A DNA stretch of 64,000 nt from Rhodovastum sp963804495 (GTDB lineage Bacteria > Pseudomonadota > Alphaproteobacteria > Acetobacterales > Acetobacteraceae), in assembly GCA_963804495.1 (NCBI GenBank), contig CAWDQN010000002.1:1-64000 (forward strand), read 5' to 3'. This document shows, in pieces, positions 37,913 through 46,534 of the stretch; positions within the stretch are counted from its first letter, which is position 1; every line of letters starts with the position of its first letter. The position numbers were made by a program, and so were the translations under genes. The notes under the pieces were generated by a model. It worked only from the letters and a program-made list of their open reading frames with translations, made no database searches and was not told where the DNA came from.

Positions 37913-39248
37913 TCATGGCGCGGGTTTTTGACGGTGCTGACCATCCGGCCCCGGCGCCTGACCGGGCTGGCCGCGGCGCTGGCCCCTCCCTGGCGTTGCT
38001 GCCGCGACCGGCACGGTCACCGCGGCGCCGTCGCGCAACCGGTCGGTGCCGTCGGTCACCACACGCTCGCCGGGCTGCAGCCCCGAGAGCACGGCGGTGA
38101 AACCGCCATCGGTCGGCCCGAGCTTCACCGGACGCACCGAGACGGTGTTGTCCGCCGTGATCACATACACATAGGTGCCCGGCTCGCCGCGCTGCACCGC
38201 TTGCACGGGCACCCGGACCGCCTCGTGCAGCGTGTCCACCAGCAGGCGGGCGTTGACGAACTGGTTCGGGTACAGCAGCTCGTCCGGATTGTCGAACATG
38301 GCGCGCAGCTTGATGGTGCCGGTGGTGGTGTCGATCTGGTTGTCCAGCGTGGCCAGCTGCCCGGTGGCGAGCAGCCGCACATTGGCCCGGTCATAGGCCT
38401 CCACGCTCAACGTGGCGCCAGCACGCACCCGCTGGACAATGTCGGGCAGATTGTCTTCCGGCACCGAGAACAGCACCGAAATCGGCTGCATCTGGGTCAC
38501 CACCACCAGCCCGCCGGTGCTGCCGGTCTGCACGTAATTGCCGGGATCGACCAGCCGCAGGCCAATCTGCCCGTCGATCGGCGAGACGATGTGGCAATAG
38601 GTTAGATTCAATTTGGCGCTGTCCACCGCGCCTTGGTCGGTCTGCACCGAGCCGGTGTATTGCGCCACCAGGAAGCGCTGGTCGTCGACTTGTTGCTGGG
38701 CGATCGAAATCCTGCCGTCCCAGCGTCTGGTAGCGTTTCAGGTCGGTCTGCGCCTGCTGCAGCAAGCCCTGGTCATGGGCGAGCTGGCCCAAAGCCTGCT
38801 CCAGGGCAACCTGATATGGCCTGGGATCGATCTGCGCCAGGAAGTCGCCTCTTTTAACCGCCTGGCCTTCCTTGAACCCGACCTCGGTCAGCTGGCCGTT
38901 GATCTGCGTCAGCACCGTCACCGTATCGAGCGATGTCACCGTGCCGAGCTCGTTCAGCATGATGCGGATATCGCCGGTGTCGATGGTCGCGGCGCCGACT
39001 GGTTGCGGTGGCATTTGTGCGGCCCGGCCGGCGCCGCTGCGTCCGGCCTCTTGCGGTGCCGGCCGGGTCGACCAGTACCAGCCGGCACCCAGGCCGGCGG
39101 CGATCAACAAAGCCAGAATGATCCGGCCGCGCAGCCGTCCGCGTGGTGCGGCCGGGGCGCCGGGTGCCGTGGTGTCGCGTACGAGGGTTTCGCGCATTGG
39201 CTCGGCCGGTCTGACCTCCGGTTCTGCCTCGCCGGCGCGATCGTCCAT
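37913..39248 (-). pseudogene. mdtA: RND efflux adaptor, MdtA-like, frameshifted
   Basis: ATG 39248 (GGCGGAG upstream) opens a frame with a membrane anchor (GRIILALLIAAGLGAGWYW), the lipoyl half QINGQLTEVGFKEGQAVKRG and the hairpin up to DLKRYQTLGRQD, then goes off frame. The second frame continues with SIAQQQVDDQRFLVAQYTGS, KLNLTYCHIVSPIDGQIGLR, VRLLATGQLATLDNQIDT and LYPNQFVNARLLVD. One extra base in the AAA run at 38707-38709 (plus strand GAAATCC, expected GAATCC) explains the break. The repaired protein is 444 residues, normal for MdtA. It is the first gene of the adaptor-MdtB-MdtC-NodT operon. Confidence 0.87.
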
Positions 39249-39836
39249 GTCGTCATGCTCCGCCTGTTGCTGCCCAGGTGCGTGCGAACGCCGCGCTGGC
39301 GTTCCCATACCAGGCACGGTTTACGATCGGCTACATGCTGCGGCGAGCGGCGGCATCAACCTGCCGCCGGATGCCGCTGTGCCGGCTCCGAGTTTGGGAG
39401 ACATGTCGTGATTGCGCTCGGACCTGGATCAGACGAGTTGGACAGCACCCCGTTGCCCGAGCCACGTTTCCGAGCCATGACCGCGAGCATGCAAGCCACG
39501 TGCCAGGCTAGCCAGGGGTGAAACTGCCTCCGGCTGGCCGCTGCGGCGCGGCTAAGCGTCCGGTTGCCGGACAGGGGCGTTGAAAGACCGGACACTCTTC
39601 AGACCAAGGTCCGCGCCAGTCCGGCCAGGGGCGGCGACTCCGCCCGGCGGGAAAGCGGCCTCATGCCTGCCCTTGCGCGGTGCGGACGTGCGGAGAACCG
39701 GACCGTGGCAATCCTGGCACAAAGCTTGCTGCGTCTTTGCTCAGCTGGGGTGCGGTCGCTTGCGTTCGCTGTCCCGCCTATATGATCCAGGGCGCGCCGG
39801 TTGTCGCGGCGGCGCTGAAGCCAGAGGGAGGGTGAC
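39249..39836. other. 588-bp gap between divergent units
   Basis: Contains the upstream regions of the efflux operon (minus) and of the WXXGXW protein (plus; its GAGGGAGGG site is at 39825-39833). Several short open frames, none resembling a known protein. No regulator gene or strong dyad is evident. Confidence 0.35.
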
Positions 39837-40247
39837 ATGACGGGTCCGATGAATCCGGCCTTGGCGGGCCGCACGGCGCTGGCCGGTCTGGGCATTGCCA
39901 TCGCGCTGTTCGCCGGCACCGGCGCGGCGCAGGCACGATTTTACTATGGAGTCGGCATCGGGCTGCCCGGTGTGGTGGTGGCTCCGCCGGTCGTGGTTGC
40001 GCCCGCGCCGGTGGTCTTCGCACCGCCGCCGCTGCCTGTCGCCCCGGCCTATTATTATGCGCCTCCAGTTGCGCCGGCCCCGGCCGGCTACGTTTGGGTG
40101 CCCGGCGCCTGGGCGTGGAACGGCGTCCGCTACGTGTGGGGCCCGGGCCGATATGTCGCGCCACCCTGGCGCGGCGCGGTCTGGGCGGCTGGCGGGTGGT
40201 ACCGCGGGCCGTCCGGCTGGGGTTGGCGGGGCGCCCACTGGCGCTGA
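39837..40247 (+). CDS. exported WXXGXW-repeat (YXWQ-type) protein
   Basis: 136 aa; ATG 39837 follows a strong GAGGGAGGG site. Signal peptide with core AGLGIAIALFAGTGAAQA. The middle is Pro/Val/Ala-rich (PVVVAPAPVVFAPPPLPVAP), and the end has the aromatic repeats of the WXXGXW family (PGAWAWNGVRYVWGPGRY and AGGWYRGPSGWGWRGAHW). These small periplasmic or envelope proteins are common in proteobacteria and have no assigned function. It is followed by a perfect palindrome that separates it from a convergent gene. Confidence 0.82.
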   Translation: MTGPMNPALAGRTALAGLGIAIALFAGTGAAQARFYYGVGIGLPGVVVAPPVVVAPAPVVFAPPPLPVAPAYYYAPPVAPAPAGYVWVPGAWAWNGVRYVWGPGRYVAPPWRGAVWAAGGWYRGPSGWGWRGAHWR

Positions 40248-40296
40248 TGCCGGCGGCACCGGAGGCATTTCTGCCCGCTGACGCGGGAAAAGCTTG

Positions 40297-40322
40297 CCCT
40301 CGTGCCGCGCGCGGCACGAGGG
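40297..40322. terminator. perfect 26-bp palindrome between convergent genes
   Basis: CCCTCGTGCCGCG directly joined to its reverse complement. It lies 50 bases after the WXXGXW gene and 7 bases from the 3' end of the DUF3096 gene on the other strand, a position fitting a two-way terminator. There is no clear T-run. Confidence 0.6.
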
Positions 40323-40329
40323 CGCATCC

Positions 40330-40479
40330 TTATTTCAGCAAATGCGGCCACAACCCGGTCACGCCGACCAGAATGAGGTAAATCGCGACAATCAGGTTAA
40401 GCAGCCGCGGGATGAGGAGAATCAGAACCCCGGCCACGAGCGCGACGACGGGTTGCAAGGTCACAGCATCGATCTGCAT
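40330..40479 (-). CDS. DUF3096 small membrane protein
   Basis: 49 aa, shorter than most ORF cut-offs. ATG 40479 follows GAGAGGCG at a normal distance. The sequence is almost all hydrophobic with two spans: QPVVALVAGVLILLIPRLLN and LIVAIYLILVGVTGLW, ending PHLLK. The pattern LVAGxLILxIPRLLNxIVAIYLI is characteristic of DUF3096. Function unknown; members are widespread in proteobacteria as inner-membrane micropeptides. Confidence 0.85.
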   Translation of the reverse strand: MQIDAVTLQPVVALVAGVLILLIPRLLNLIVAIYLILVGVTGLWPHLLK

Positions 40480-40672
40480 TTGGCGCCTCTCAGCGGTTGT
40501 CTTGTTTACAGCCTGCTCTACCCGCCGAGGCGAAACCGGAGCCTCGCCCCAGACAGCCGCTTCATCGACCTGTTGCCGGTCGGACCCGCAGCATGTGGCG
40601 GATTATACACGGCCGATGCCATTGCGACCCCGCTGCAGGCTCACGTCTGTCGCATCCCGCCGGGTTGCCCGG

Positions 40673-41182
40673 TCACATGTTTGAGACCCGCGGACGCCGC
40701 CCAGGTTGAGTGATGCTTGCCGCCCCTTGCGCCTTGGCTGCCTCGGCCGCGCTGTGGATGGCGGCCCGAACTCGCCGGTAGGTGCCGCAGTTGCAAGTAT
40801 TGGTCATCGCCGCCCGGATGTCGGCGTCGCTGGGCCTGGGGTTGGCGGCGAGCAAGGCGGCCGCGGCCATGATCTGGCCGGACTGGCAATAGCCGCATTG
40901 CGGCACCTCGTGCTCCAGCCAGGCCTTCTGCACCGGGTGGGATGCGTCGGGCGACAGGCCCTCGATGGTGGTGATGGCGGCGGTGACGACCGAGCCCACC
41001 GGAACCTGGCATGAACGGGTGGCCGCGCCGTCGACATGGACGGTGCAGCAGCCGCACTGCCCCGCACCGCAGCCGTATTTTGTGCCCGTGAGGCCGATCC
41101 ATTCGCGCAGCACCCAGAGCAGGGGGGTGTCCGCCTCGACATCCACCTGATGGTGTTTTCCATTGATGGTCAGGCTGATCAT
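40673..41182 (-). CDS. orphan [2Fe-2S] subunit of an IorA/CoxS-type molybdenum hydroxylase
   Basis: 169 aa from ATG 41182. It carries both clusters of the small subunit of xanthine-oxidase-family enzymes: a plant-type ferredoxin cluster (KYGCGAGQCGCCTVHVDG and the later SCQVP cysteine) and the C-terminal four-helix cluster (CGYCQSGQI and NTCNCGTYRRV). Closest in pattern to isoquinoline 1-oxidoreductase alpha subunit (IorA), which passes electrons from the molybdenum subunit IorB. No IorB gene is beside it: the neighbours are a DUF2061 protein upstream and DUF3096 downstream. Its partner must be encoded elsewhere or is lost. Confidence 0.88.
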   Translation of the reverse strand: MISLTINGKHHQVDVEADTPLLWVLREWIGLTGTKYGCGAGQCGCCTVHVDGAATRSCQVPVGSVVTAAITTIEGLSPDASHPVQKAWLEHEVPQCGYCQSGQIMAAAALLAANPRPSDADIRAAMTNTCNCGTYRRVRAAIHSAAEAAKAQGAASITQPGRRPRVSNM

Positions 41183-41314
41183 GCCGCCGCCCCCTTGCGT
41201 CCTGGCACAAGGACCAGAGGATGGGACGGGAGGTGGCGCTTGGCAAGCAAGGACGGGAACAGAGCCGAAGCCCCAATTTTCTTCCCGCACCCCCCCGGCA
41301 ACGCGGCGGCTGGA

Positions 41315-41881
41315 CTATCGCTGGCTATCCACCCAGGACCAGGCATAGTCGTGCAGCACGTAGATAACGGTCCGCGTCGCCGCAATGGCGGCGGTGACTT
41401 CCAGCGACGCCGTCAGGGGCGTGCCCACCGCGAGCGTAACGCCGAGCACCCGCGCGGTGTCGAACACCCGGTAGGCGATCGCCTTGGTGAGGCTGACCTG
41501 GCCCTCGCCCGGCGCCGGATCGAGACCGGCGGCCGACCATGCCTCATCGAACAGGACATAGTAGCCGATGCCGGTCACCGCGTTGGAGGCAAGGAATTCC
41601 CATTCCGAGGCCGCAGCGCCGGTCACGATCGTCCAGTACAGCAACTGGTCCGTGGTGACGACGATCCCCTGGTAGGACAGTGCCTTGGTCAGGCTGCGGC
41701 GCCAGTCGAGCTGCGCACTTTCCGGCGTGACGAGGTCCTGATCCTGTTCCATCACCAGGTCGTCGGAAATCTGCGCCTGGCCGCACACGGGAACCGACAG
41801 CATGACGCAAGCCACCGAAGCGGCCATGAGAACCCGTCGCGTCCACCCCGCGCATGCGCCTTCAACCCGCCATCCCCGCAT
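41315..41881 (-). CDS. membrane protein with two DUF2061 repeats
   Basis: 188 aa; ATG 41881 follows AAGGGGG (GTG/ATG choices upstream lack a site). An N-terminal hydrophobic segment (VLMAASVACVMLSVPVCGQA) looks like a signal peptide. Two copies of the DUF2061 motif follow: SLTKALSYQGIVVTTDQLLY ... YYVLFDEAW and SLTKAIAYRVFDTARVLGVT ... IYVLHDYAW. Each copy has two membrane spans; most DUF2061 proteins have a single copy of about 75 residues, so this is a tandem form with a leader. Function unknown. Confidence 0.75.
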   Translation of the reverse strand: MRGWRVEGACAGWTRRVLMAASVACVMLSVPVCGQAQISDDLVMEQDQDLVTPESAQLDWRRSLTKALSYQGIVVTTDQLLYWTIVTGAAASEWEFLASNAVTGIGYYVLFDEAWSAAGLDPAPGEGQVSLTKAIAYRVFDTARVLGVTLAVGTPLTASLEVTAAIAATRTVIYVLHDYAWSWVDSQR

Positions 41882-42011
41882 CGCGAAGCCACCCCCTTTG
41901 TGCAACGGTTGCATTCTGTCACGCCAACGCGAGGTGCACAACGATGCCCGCCGGCCGCGTTTCCTCGCCTCCCGTTAAGGCTGCTTTCACCCTCCCGCGT
42001 CAGTATCAACC

Positions 42012-42113
42012 GGCGCCCGACAGAACTGGCCCGATATAACTGGCCCGACAGAACTGGCCCGATAGAACCCGATAGAATCCGATAGAATCAGATAGAACCC
42101 GATAGAACAGGAG
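42012..42113. repeat. degenerate short tandem repeats
   Basis: Three units of a 14-mer (CGACAGAACTGGCC, CGATATAACTGGCC, CGACAGAACTGGCC) run into about five units of a 9-11-mer (CGATAGAACC, CGATAGAATC, AGATAGAACC and similar). The array ends right at the AGGAGAG ribosome-binding site of the next small gene, so it occupies its promoter/leader region. No arm structure typical of CRISPR is present. Confidence 0.8.
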
Positions 42114-42123
42114 AGTGAAACAC

Positions 42124-42331
42124 ATGAGCGTGGCAGGTGTATCAGGCTCGGCAACGACCAGTTTTGCCCAGCCACAGCAAAAGCCGGTGCAGGCCAACCC
42201 CACGGGGCAGACCGCCAAACCGCAACACCACCACCAAGGCGGCGCTGCCGTTCCGCCCCAGACGTTCAGGGTCCGCGCACGGCACAACATCCACCTCCGG
42301 CACGCCGGCGACACTGAGCATGACCGCCTGA
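42124..42331 (+). pseudogene. small Ser/Thr-rich protein, probably frameshifted
   Basis: ATG 42124 has an excellent AGGAGAG site. The first frame reads MSVAGVSGSATTSFAQPQQK and PQHHHQGGAAVPPQ, then becomes Arg-rich and implausible. Dropping one T from the TT at 42265-42266 continues as TSGSAHGTTSTSGTPATL and ends SMTA at a TGA (42329-42331). The repaired 68-residue protein, with its MSV-GVSGS start, His-rich middle and Ser/Thr tail, resembles short proteins seen in Acetobacteraceae; that resemblance is from memory. No function known. Confidence 0.5.
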
Positions 42332-42380
42332 CAAGCCCGGTCGAACCGCGCAGATCCTGTCGCCGCCGGAGGCGACGGAA

Positions 42381-42821
42381 GTGACAGCATGTGCCCCCGT
42401 GCTGGCCGCGTCCGATCACCCAGCGCCCGGTACGTTCGAGGCCATTTACCGGGTCCTCGATGCCAGCTCCCACAACATGATCGGACCCGTGCGGCCGCGG
42501 TTGCTGGTTATCCCACTGCACGACGACATGGGATCAGTGGCGGGCGGGTTCTGGGGTTGCACCGTCTGCCAATGGCTGCACGTGCAGATGCTGTTCGTGC
42601 CCGAGGCGCTGCGCGGCCACGGTCTGGGCGCGTCCCTGATGGTGGCGGCGGAAACCGAAGCGCGGGGCAGGGGCTGCCTCGGCGCCCATGTCGATGCCCT
42701 CAGCTTCCAGGCGGCCCCGTTCTACCGCAAACTCGGCTATACCGTATTCGGCGTGCTGGACGATTTTCCGCCCGGACACCGCCGGCTGTTCTTCAGCAAG
42801 CGCCTCGACGCTGCCGCATAA
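42381..42821 (+). CDS. GNAT family N-acetyltransferase
   Basis: 146 aa from GTG 42381, with GGAGGCGACGGA just before it. The acetyl-CoA motif A is HVQMLFVPEALRGHGLGASL (V-x-x-x-x-RGxGxG/A type, with LMVAAETEARGRG), followed by DALSFQAAPFYRKLGYTVFG, the usual motif B with the Tyr that acts as general acid in many members. It transfers acetyl from acetyl-CoA to an amine; the substrate cannot be read from the sequence. Confidence 0.85.
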   Translation: MTACAPVLAASDHPAPGTFEAIYRVLDASSHNMIGPVRPRLLVIPLHDDMGSVAGGFWGCTVCQWLHVQMLFVPEALRGHGLGASLMVAAETEARGRGCLGAHVDALSFQAAPFYRKLGYTVFGVLDDFPPGHRRLFFSKRLDAAA

Positions 42822-42886
42822 GCGGGTGGGTTCGCCACCGTCCGGCGCGGTCCACCTTCAGAAAATCCCTCCACGCCTGGACGTGG

Positions 42887-45841
42887 TTATGTGCGCCGCA
42901 GGCGGGCGGGCAGCCCGTTGCTCAGCGGGGTGCTTTCTGACGTCACCGCGACCACGCCACGCATGATGCCGTGGCGGAGATGCAACCTGCCCGAATAATC
43001 TCCCGCCGGGGTCTCGACCGTCACCGACTTACCGTTGCGCAGGCCAAGTGCGATGGCATCCTCGACATGGAGCGCCACGGCGCCGGCCGGCTCCGTCCCA
43101 TCGGGCAGCAAACCCGGCCGCACGGCCAGCAGCAACGGCCAGGATGCCGCCGCTGGTGGCGGAGCGCTCGTGGCGGAACGTGCCGCCTCAGCCAACCAGT
43201 TCGCCGGCGCAGCATCTTCCCCGGACTGAAACCGCCCGCCACGCGCGAGCACAAAGGCCGCGCGGCGCCAGGCCGGCTCGCCCAGCACCGCTTCCAGCGC
43301 CGGACGAACACGGTCCAGGCCGGAAAGAACAAGATCGTCGTCGGTGATGCCCGGGGTCGCCGGCTCCGCGGCGGCCAGGTCGGCGATCGCCCGGGCGTAC
43401 CAGCGCGTGACGGCGCCCGCTGTACCGTCGCCGAAGCCCGGCAGGTCCATGGCGCGGGCACAGGCAAGCAGGAAACGTTCCATTCCCACCGGCACCGCGT
43501 CGCCAACCGGCGGCGCTACCACCGGCCAGGACGTGGTGACGCCAACCCCTGGCACGCTGTGCAATCCCCAGCTTTCGAACGCCAGCGTGTCGGGTACGAC
43601 ATAGTCGGCGTGCCGCGGTGCCTCATCCAGGAACGGGCTGACCGCCACCACCAGCTTCGCGCCGTGCACCGCCGCGGCGGGCGCCGGTTCGCACCCCCAC
43701 AGCAACACGGCTTTCAACCCGTCGGGCAATGTCTCCGGCGCGCCTCCCGCCGGCGGCAGCCTCGGGCCCGGATTTCCGGCCAACGCATTCAGCGCATTCA
43801 GCGCCGCCGCGGACTCCGCGCTGAGCGCCCCGCCCGCGACGCAGGCCGCGCGCCGTCCATGGGCGGCGAACTCTCGCGCCAGCACCGCGATCTCCGCCTC
43901 GGGCACGCCGCAGATCGCCGCCGCGTCCTCCGTTGCGTCGCGCCCGAGAATTCGCCGGATCATCGCCCGTGCCAGCACCGCTTCGCTGCCCGGCCGGATC
44001 GGCAGCCAGCGCGACTGCGCGCCGGAAGCCAGATTATCCGCCGGACCCAGAAGCGCGTCGGCCACCACCGTCAGCATCTGCCCGGACGCGCGCCGCCCGG
44101 CGATCTGCCGGGCCAGCGGCTGGTCGGGCAGGACGCTGCCGAACACAACGACAAACTCAGCATCGCGCAGATCGGGGCAGGGCGGCGCGACGAGCTGAAC
44201 CGCGACGGCGCCGCCGCCATAAGCGCGCATGAACGCCCGTGCGAGGCCGATACGTCCATTGTCGCGCCCGGTCAGCAGCCCGACACGATCTTCCTGCGCG
44301 TTCGCCCGCAGCGCCCCCAGTCCTTCCACGGCCCCGCCGCCGAACAACTCGCCCCCCTCCACCACCTCGCGCACCACCTGCGCGACCGGGACGGGTTGCC
44401 ACTGCCCGCCGCCCCGTGCACCGACTCGCTTCAACCCCGTGCGCAGGCGGCGCGCATCGTCGGGCGCTGGCGGCAGCACCGCGCCCCGGGCGCACAGCGT
44501 GGCGCGATGCGCCAGCCCGCTCTCATGCCGGCGCGACAGCGCCGCGAACGCATCCCTCAGCGACGCCGACTCGCGCAGGGCGGGGTCGGCCGAGAACGGA
44601 TGGAACGGGTTGCCGGTGATGCGCAGCAGCCTCCCGCTGGCGCGTTCCACCCGCAGCCGCGCGCCGCAGCGGACATCGCATCCGGGGCAGGCGACATGGG
44701 CCATGAACTGGTCGGGGTTCGGCGTCACCGTGCCGGTGACCGGGTCGACCCGCGCTTCCGGCGCCAGCGCGCGCGGCGGCGCCCCGTCACCGCCGGCGAC
44801 GCGGCGTGCCGTCTCGCGGAACCCCACGCCCGTAGCGGCCTGCCCGGCCCCGGCGGCGCCCGCCAGCAGTACCCCCCGGCGCGACGCCAGCCCTATGGCG
44901 TTCGTCGCCAGGCGCGGCCCCAGCACCGGGGTCAGCACCGTGATGGCAACCAGCAGACCCACCAGAAGCCCGGCCGTGCCCATCGGCGCAGCCAGCGCCT
45001 GATCCCACGACCACGCCGCGCCGGCGGACACCAAATCCGACCGAACCGCCCAGCACGCGGCGACCGCGAGCCCCCCCACCAGCCACCCCAGCCGGGCGGG
45101 GGCCGCCAGCGCCGCCAGCACGGCAACTCCCTCGGCGGCCACGCCCACCGAGAGCAAGGGCTCCCGCCCCAGCATCATGCCAAGCACCAGCACGCCCGCC
45201 GTCAGGCGGGCCAGCAGCGCCGTCATGCCGGCGTCGCGCCCCCCCTCCACCAGCCGATCGAGCACCAGCACCGCCCCCAGCGCCCCGGCCAGCGCCGTCA
45301 CCGCCAGATGCCACGCCGGTGCCGCGTCGTTCCACGCCGGACGGAGTTCCGCGCTGGTTGCCCGCAGCAGGAAAAACCCCAGCACCGCGGTTGCGACCAT
45401 CGACGCCATCCGCACCCGCGCCGCGCTGCCGCCGCCGAGCGCCGCGAACCGGTGCAGCCTTGCCAGCCACGAGCGCCCCTCTGCCGCCCACAGGTCGCGC
45501 CGCATCGAGGTCCAGACGAACACCGCAAGCGCCGCCAGATATTCCGGCGTCAGCGTGGCGCCGGAGGCCAGCCAGGACGATCCATCCGGCCGCGCATATA
45601 ACAGCCCGACCCGGTCCGGCCGTGCCAGCGCCGCCAGCATGCAGGCGGGCGCCGCCAGCCCTGCCGCCAGCGCCACCAGCAGCCCCAGCCGTGATGCAAG
45701 TTGCCAGGCCGGCACCCCGAACGCCCGTCCGGGCAGCGCCAGCACGAACCCGCCCACCGACAGCCCCACCAGGAACGAAACCGCCCCCCACCATGGCGTC
45801 CACGCCACCGGCCGCGCGAGGTCGAGCAATGTCACCAACAT
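42887..45841 (-). CDS. fused NrfD-type membrane subunit and TtrA-like molybdopterin oxidoreductase
   Basis: 984 aa, two normally separate subunits in one chain. Residues ~1-315 are an NrfD/PsrC/TtrC quinol-interacting membrane domain (PWWGAVSFLVGLSVGGFVLA, about nine spans). At ~317 a Tat-like motif follows (SRRGVLLAGAAGAGQAATG), then the molybdopterin part: PNPDQFMAHVACPGCDVRCG with later TLCARGAV (a [4Fe-4S] set), LKRVGARGGGQWQPVPVAQV, GGAVEGLGALRAN, FVVVFGSVLPDQP, DYVVPDTLAFESWG and the C-terminal NGKSVTVETPAGDYSGR. The catalytic part is ~665 residues, shorter than TtrA (~1000), and I see no clear Cys-bearing molybdenum-ligand loop. ATG 45841 lies four bases after the stop of the ferredoxin gene. 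Confidence 0.75.
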   Translation of the reverse strand: MLVTLLDLARPVAWTPWWGAVSFLVGLSVGGFVLALPGRAFGVPAWQLASRLGLLVALAAGLAAPACMLAALARPDRVGLLYARPDGSSWLASGATLTPEYLAALAVFVWTSMRRDLWAAEGRSWLARLHRFAALGGGSAARVRMASMVATAVLGFFLLRATSAELRPAWNDAAPAWHLAVTALAGALGAVLVLDRLVEGGRDAGMTALLARLTAGVLVLGMMLGREPLLSVGVAAEGVAVLAALAAPARLGWLVGGLAVAACWAVRSDLVSAGAAWSWDQALAAPMGTAGLLVGLLVAITVLTPVLGPRLATNAIGLASRRGVLLAGAAGAGQAATGVGFRETARRVAGGDGAPPRALAPEARVDPVTGTVTPNPDQFMAHVACPGCDVRCGARLRVERASGRLLRITGNPFHPFSADPALRESASLRDAFAALSRRHESGLAHRATLCARGAVLPPAPDDARRLRTGLKRVGARGGGQWQPVPVAQVVREVVEGGELFGGGAVEGLGALRANAQEDRVGLLTGRDNGRIGLARAFMRAYGGGAVAVQLVAPPCPDLRDAEFVVVFGSVLPDQPLARQIAGRRASGQMLTVVADALLGPADNLASGAQSRWLPIRPGSEAVLARAMIRRILGRDATEDAAAICGVPEAEIAVLAREFAAHGRRAACVAGGALSAESAAALNALNALAGNPGPRLPPAGGAPETLPDGLKAVLLWGCEPAPAAAVHGAKLVVAVSPFLDEAPRHADYVVPDTLAFESWGLHSVPGVGVTTSWPVVAPPVGDAVPVGMERFLLACARAMDLPGFGDGTAGAVTRWYARAIADLAAAEPATPGITDDDLVLSGLDRVRPALEAVLGEPAWRRAAFVLARGGRFQSGEDAAPANWLAEAARSATSAPPPAAASWPLLLAVRPGLLPDGTEPAGAVALHVEDAIALGLRNGKSVTVETPAGDYSGRLHLRHGIMRGVVAVTSESTPLSNGLPARLRRT

Positions 45842-45845
45842 GGGA

Positions 45846-46499
45846 TCAGCCCCGGTTGCCGAGGCCGAGATAGAACACCAGCGGTTCGGTGCCCGCCTCC
45901 GGCCGCAGCACGCTGGCGTGTTGGGTTGCCAGCGTGCGGTTGGCGGCACTCATCGGCGCGTTCAGATCGCCGAACACCAGCGCGCCGCCCGGACACATCT
46001 CCACGCAGGCCGGCAGCATCCCGGCATCGACCCGGTGGGCGCAGAAATCGCACCCATCCGCGACGCCGGAGCGCGGATCGAGCCGCCGCGCATCATAGGG
46101 GCACGCCCGCACGCAATCGCCGCAGCCGGTGCAGGCGGCGCCGTCCACCCAGACGATTCCGTCTTGCCGCCGCCGCGTCGCCCCCACCGGGCAGGCGGCG
46201 ATGCACGGCGCCTCGGCGCAGTGCTGGCACAGCCGCGGCAGCAGCGCGATCCGCGGCGCCCCGTCCACCATCGCCTCATGCACCGCGACAATGCTGCGCG
46301 GCGCGGCGGGATCGGTGCCGTTTTCCAGCGCGCAGGCCACCCCGCACGCCTGGCACCCGGTGCACCGCGCCACATCCACCACCATGCCCCAGCGAGGCCC
46401 CGCATCCCCCACCGCCGGCCGCGGCACCGCCGCCCCGGCCGGGGCGAGGCTTCGGAACAGGCTCCGCCGGGTTGCTGTCGTGGGCTGGTTCGTTGACAT
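45846..46499 (-). CDS. TtrB/DmsB-like four-cluster ferredoxin subunit
   Basis: 217 aa. Electron-transfer subunit between the membrane quinol oxidase and the molybdopterin subunit. N-terminal Tat-like RRSLFRSLAPAGAAV. Cys sets: CTGCQACGVAC, CQHCAEAPCIAACPVGA, CTGCGDCVRACPYDAR and CDFCAHRVDAGMLPACVEMC, as expected for four [4Fe-4S] clusters. Gene order ferredoxin then NrfD/molybdopterin copies ttrB-ttrC-ttrA. An FNR-type box lies 36 bases upstream and no Shine-Dalgarno precedes the ATG. The terminal acceptor (tetrathionate, thiosulfate, polysulfide or other) is not determined. Confidence 0.85.
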   Translation of the reverse strand: MSTNQPTTATRRSLFRSLAPAGAAVPRPAVGDAGPRWGMVVDVARCTGCQACGVACALENGTDPAAPRSIVAVHEAMVDGAPRIALLPRLCQHCAEAPCIAACPVGATRRRQDGIVWVDGAACTGCGDCVRACPYDARRLDPRSGVADGCDFCAHRVDAGMLPACVEMCPGGALVFGDLNAPMSAANRTLATQHASVLRPEAGTEPLVFYLGLGNRG

Positions 46500-46534
46500 C
46501 GGCGGTACATGCGCATCCGGGGCCGGCGCGGTCG

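Noticed and set aside
42012..42113. CRISPR or iteron-type origin
   Set aside because: Units are short, degenerate and without rep or par genes nearby; more like slippage repeats.
45840..45949. Upstream start at 45949 for the fused oxidoreductase
   Set aside because: That extension lies wholly inside the ferredoxin gene and lacks family resemblance; ATG 45841 begins the NrfD domain.
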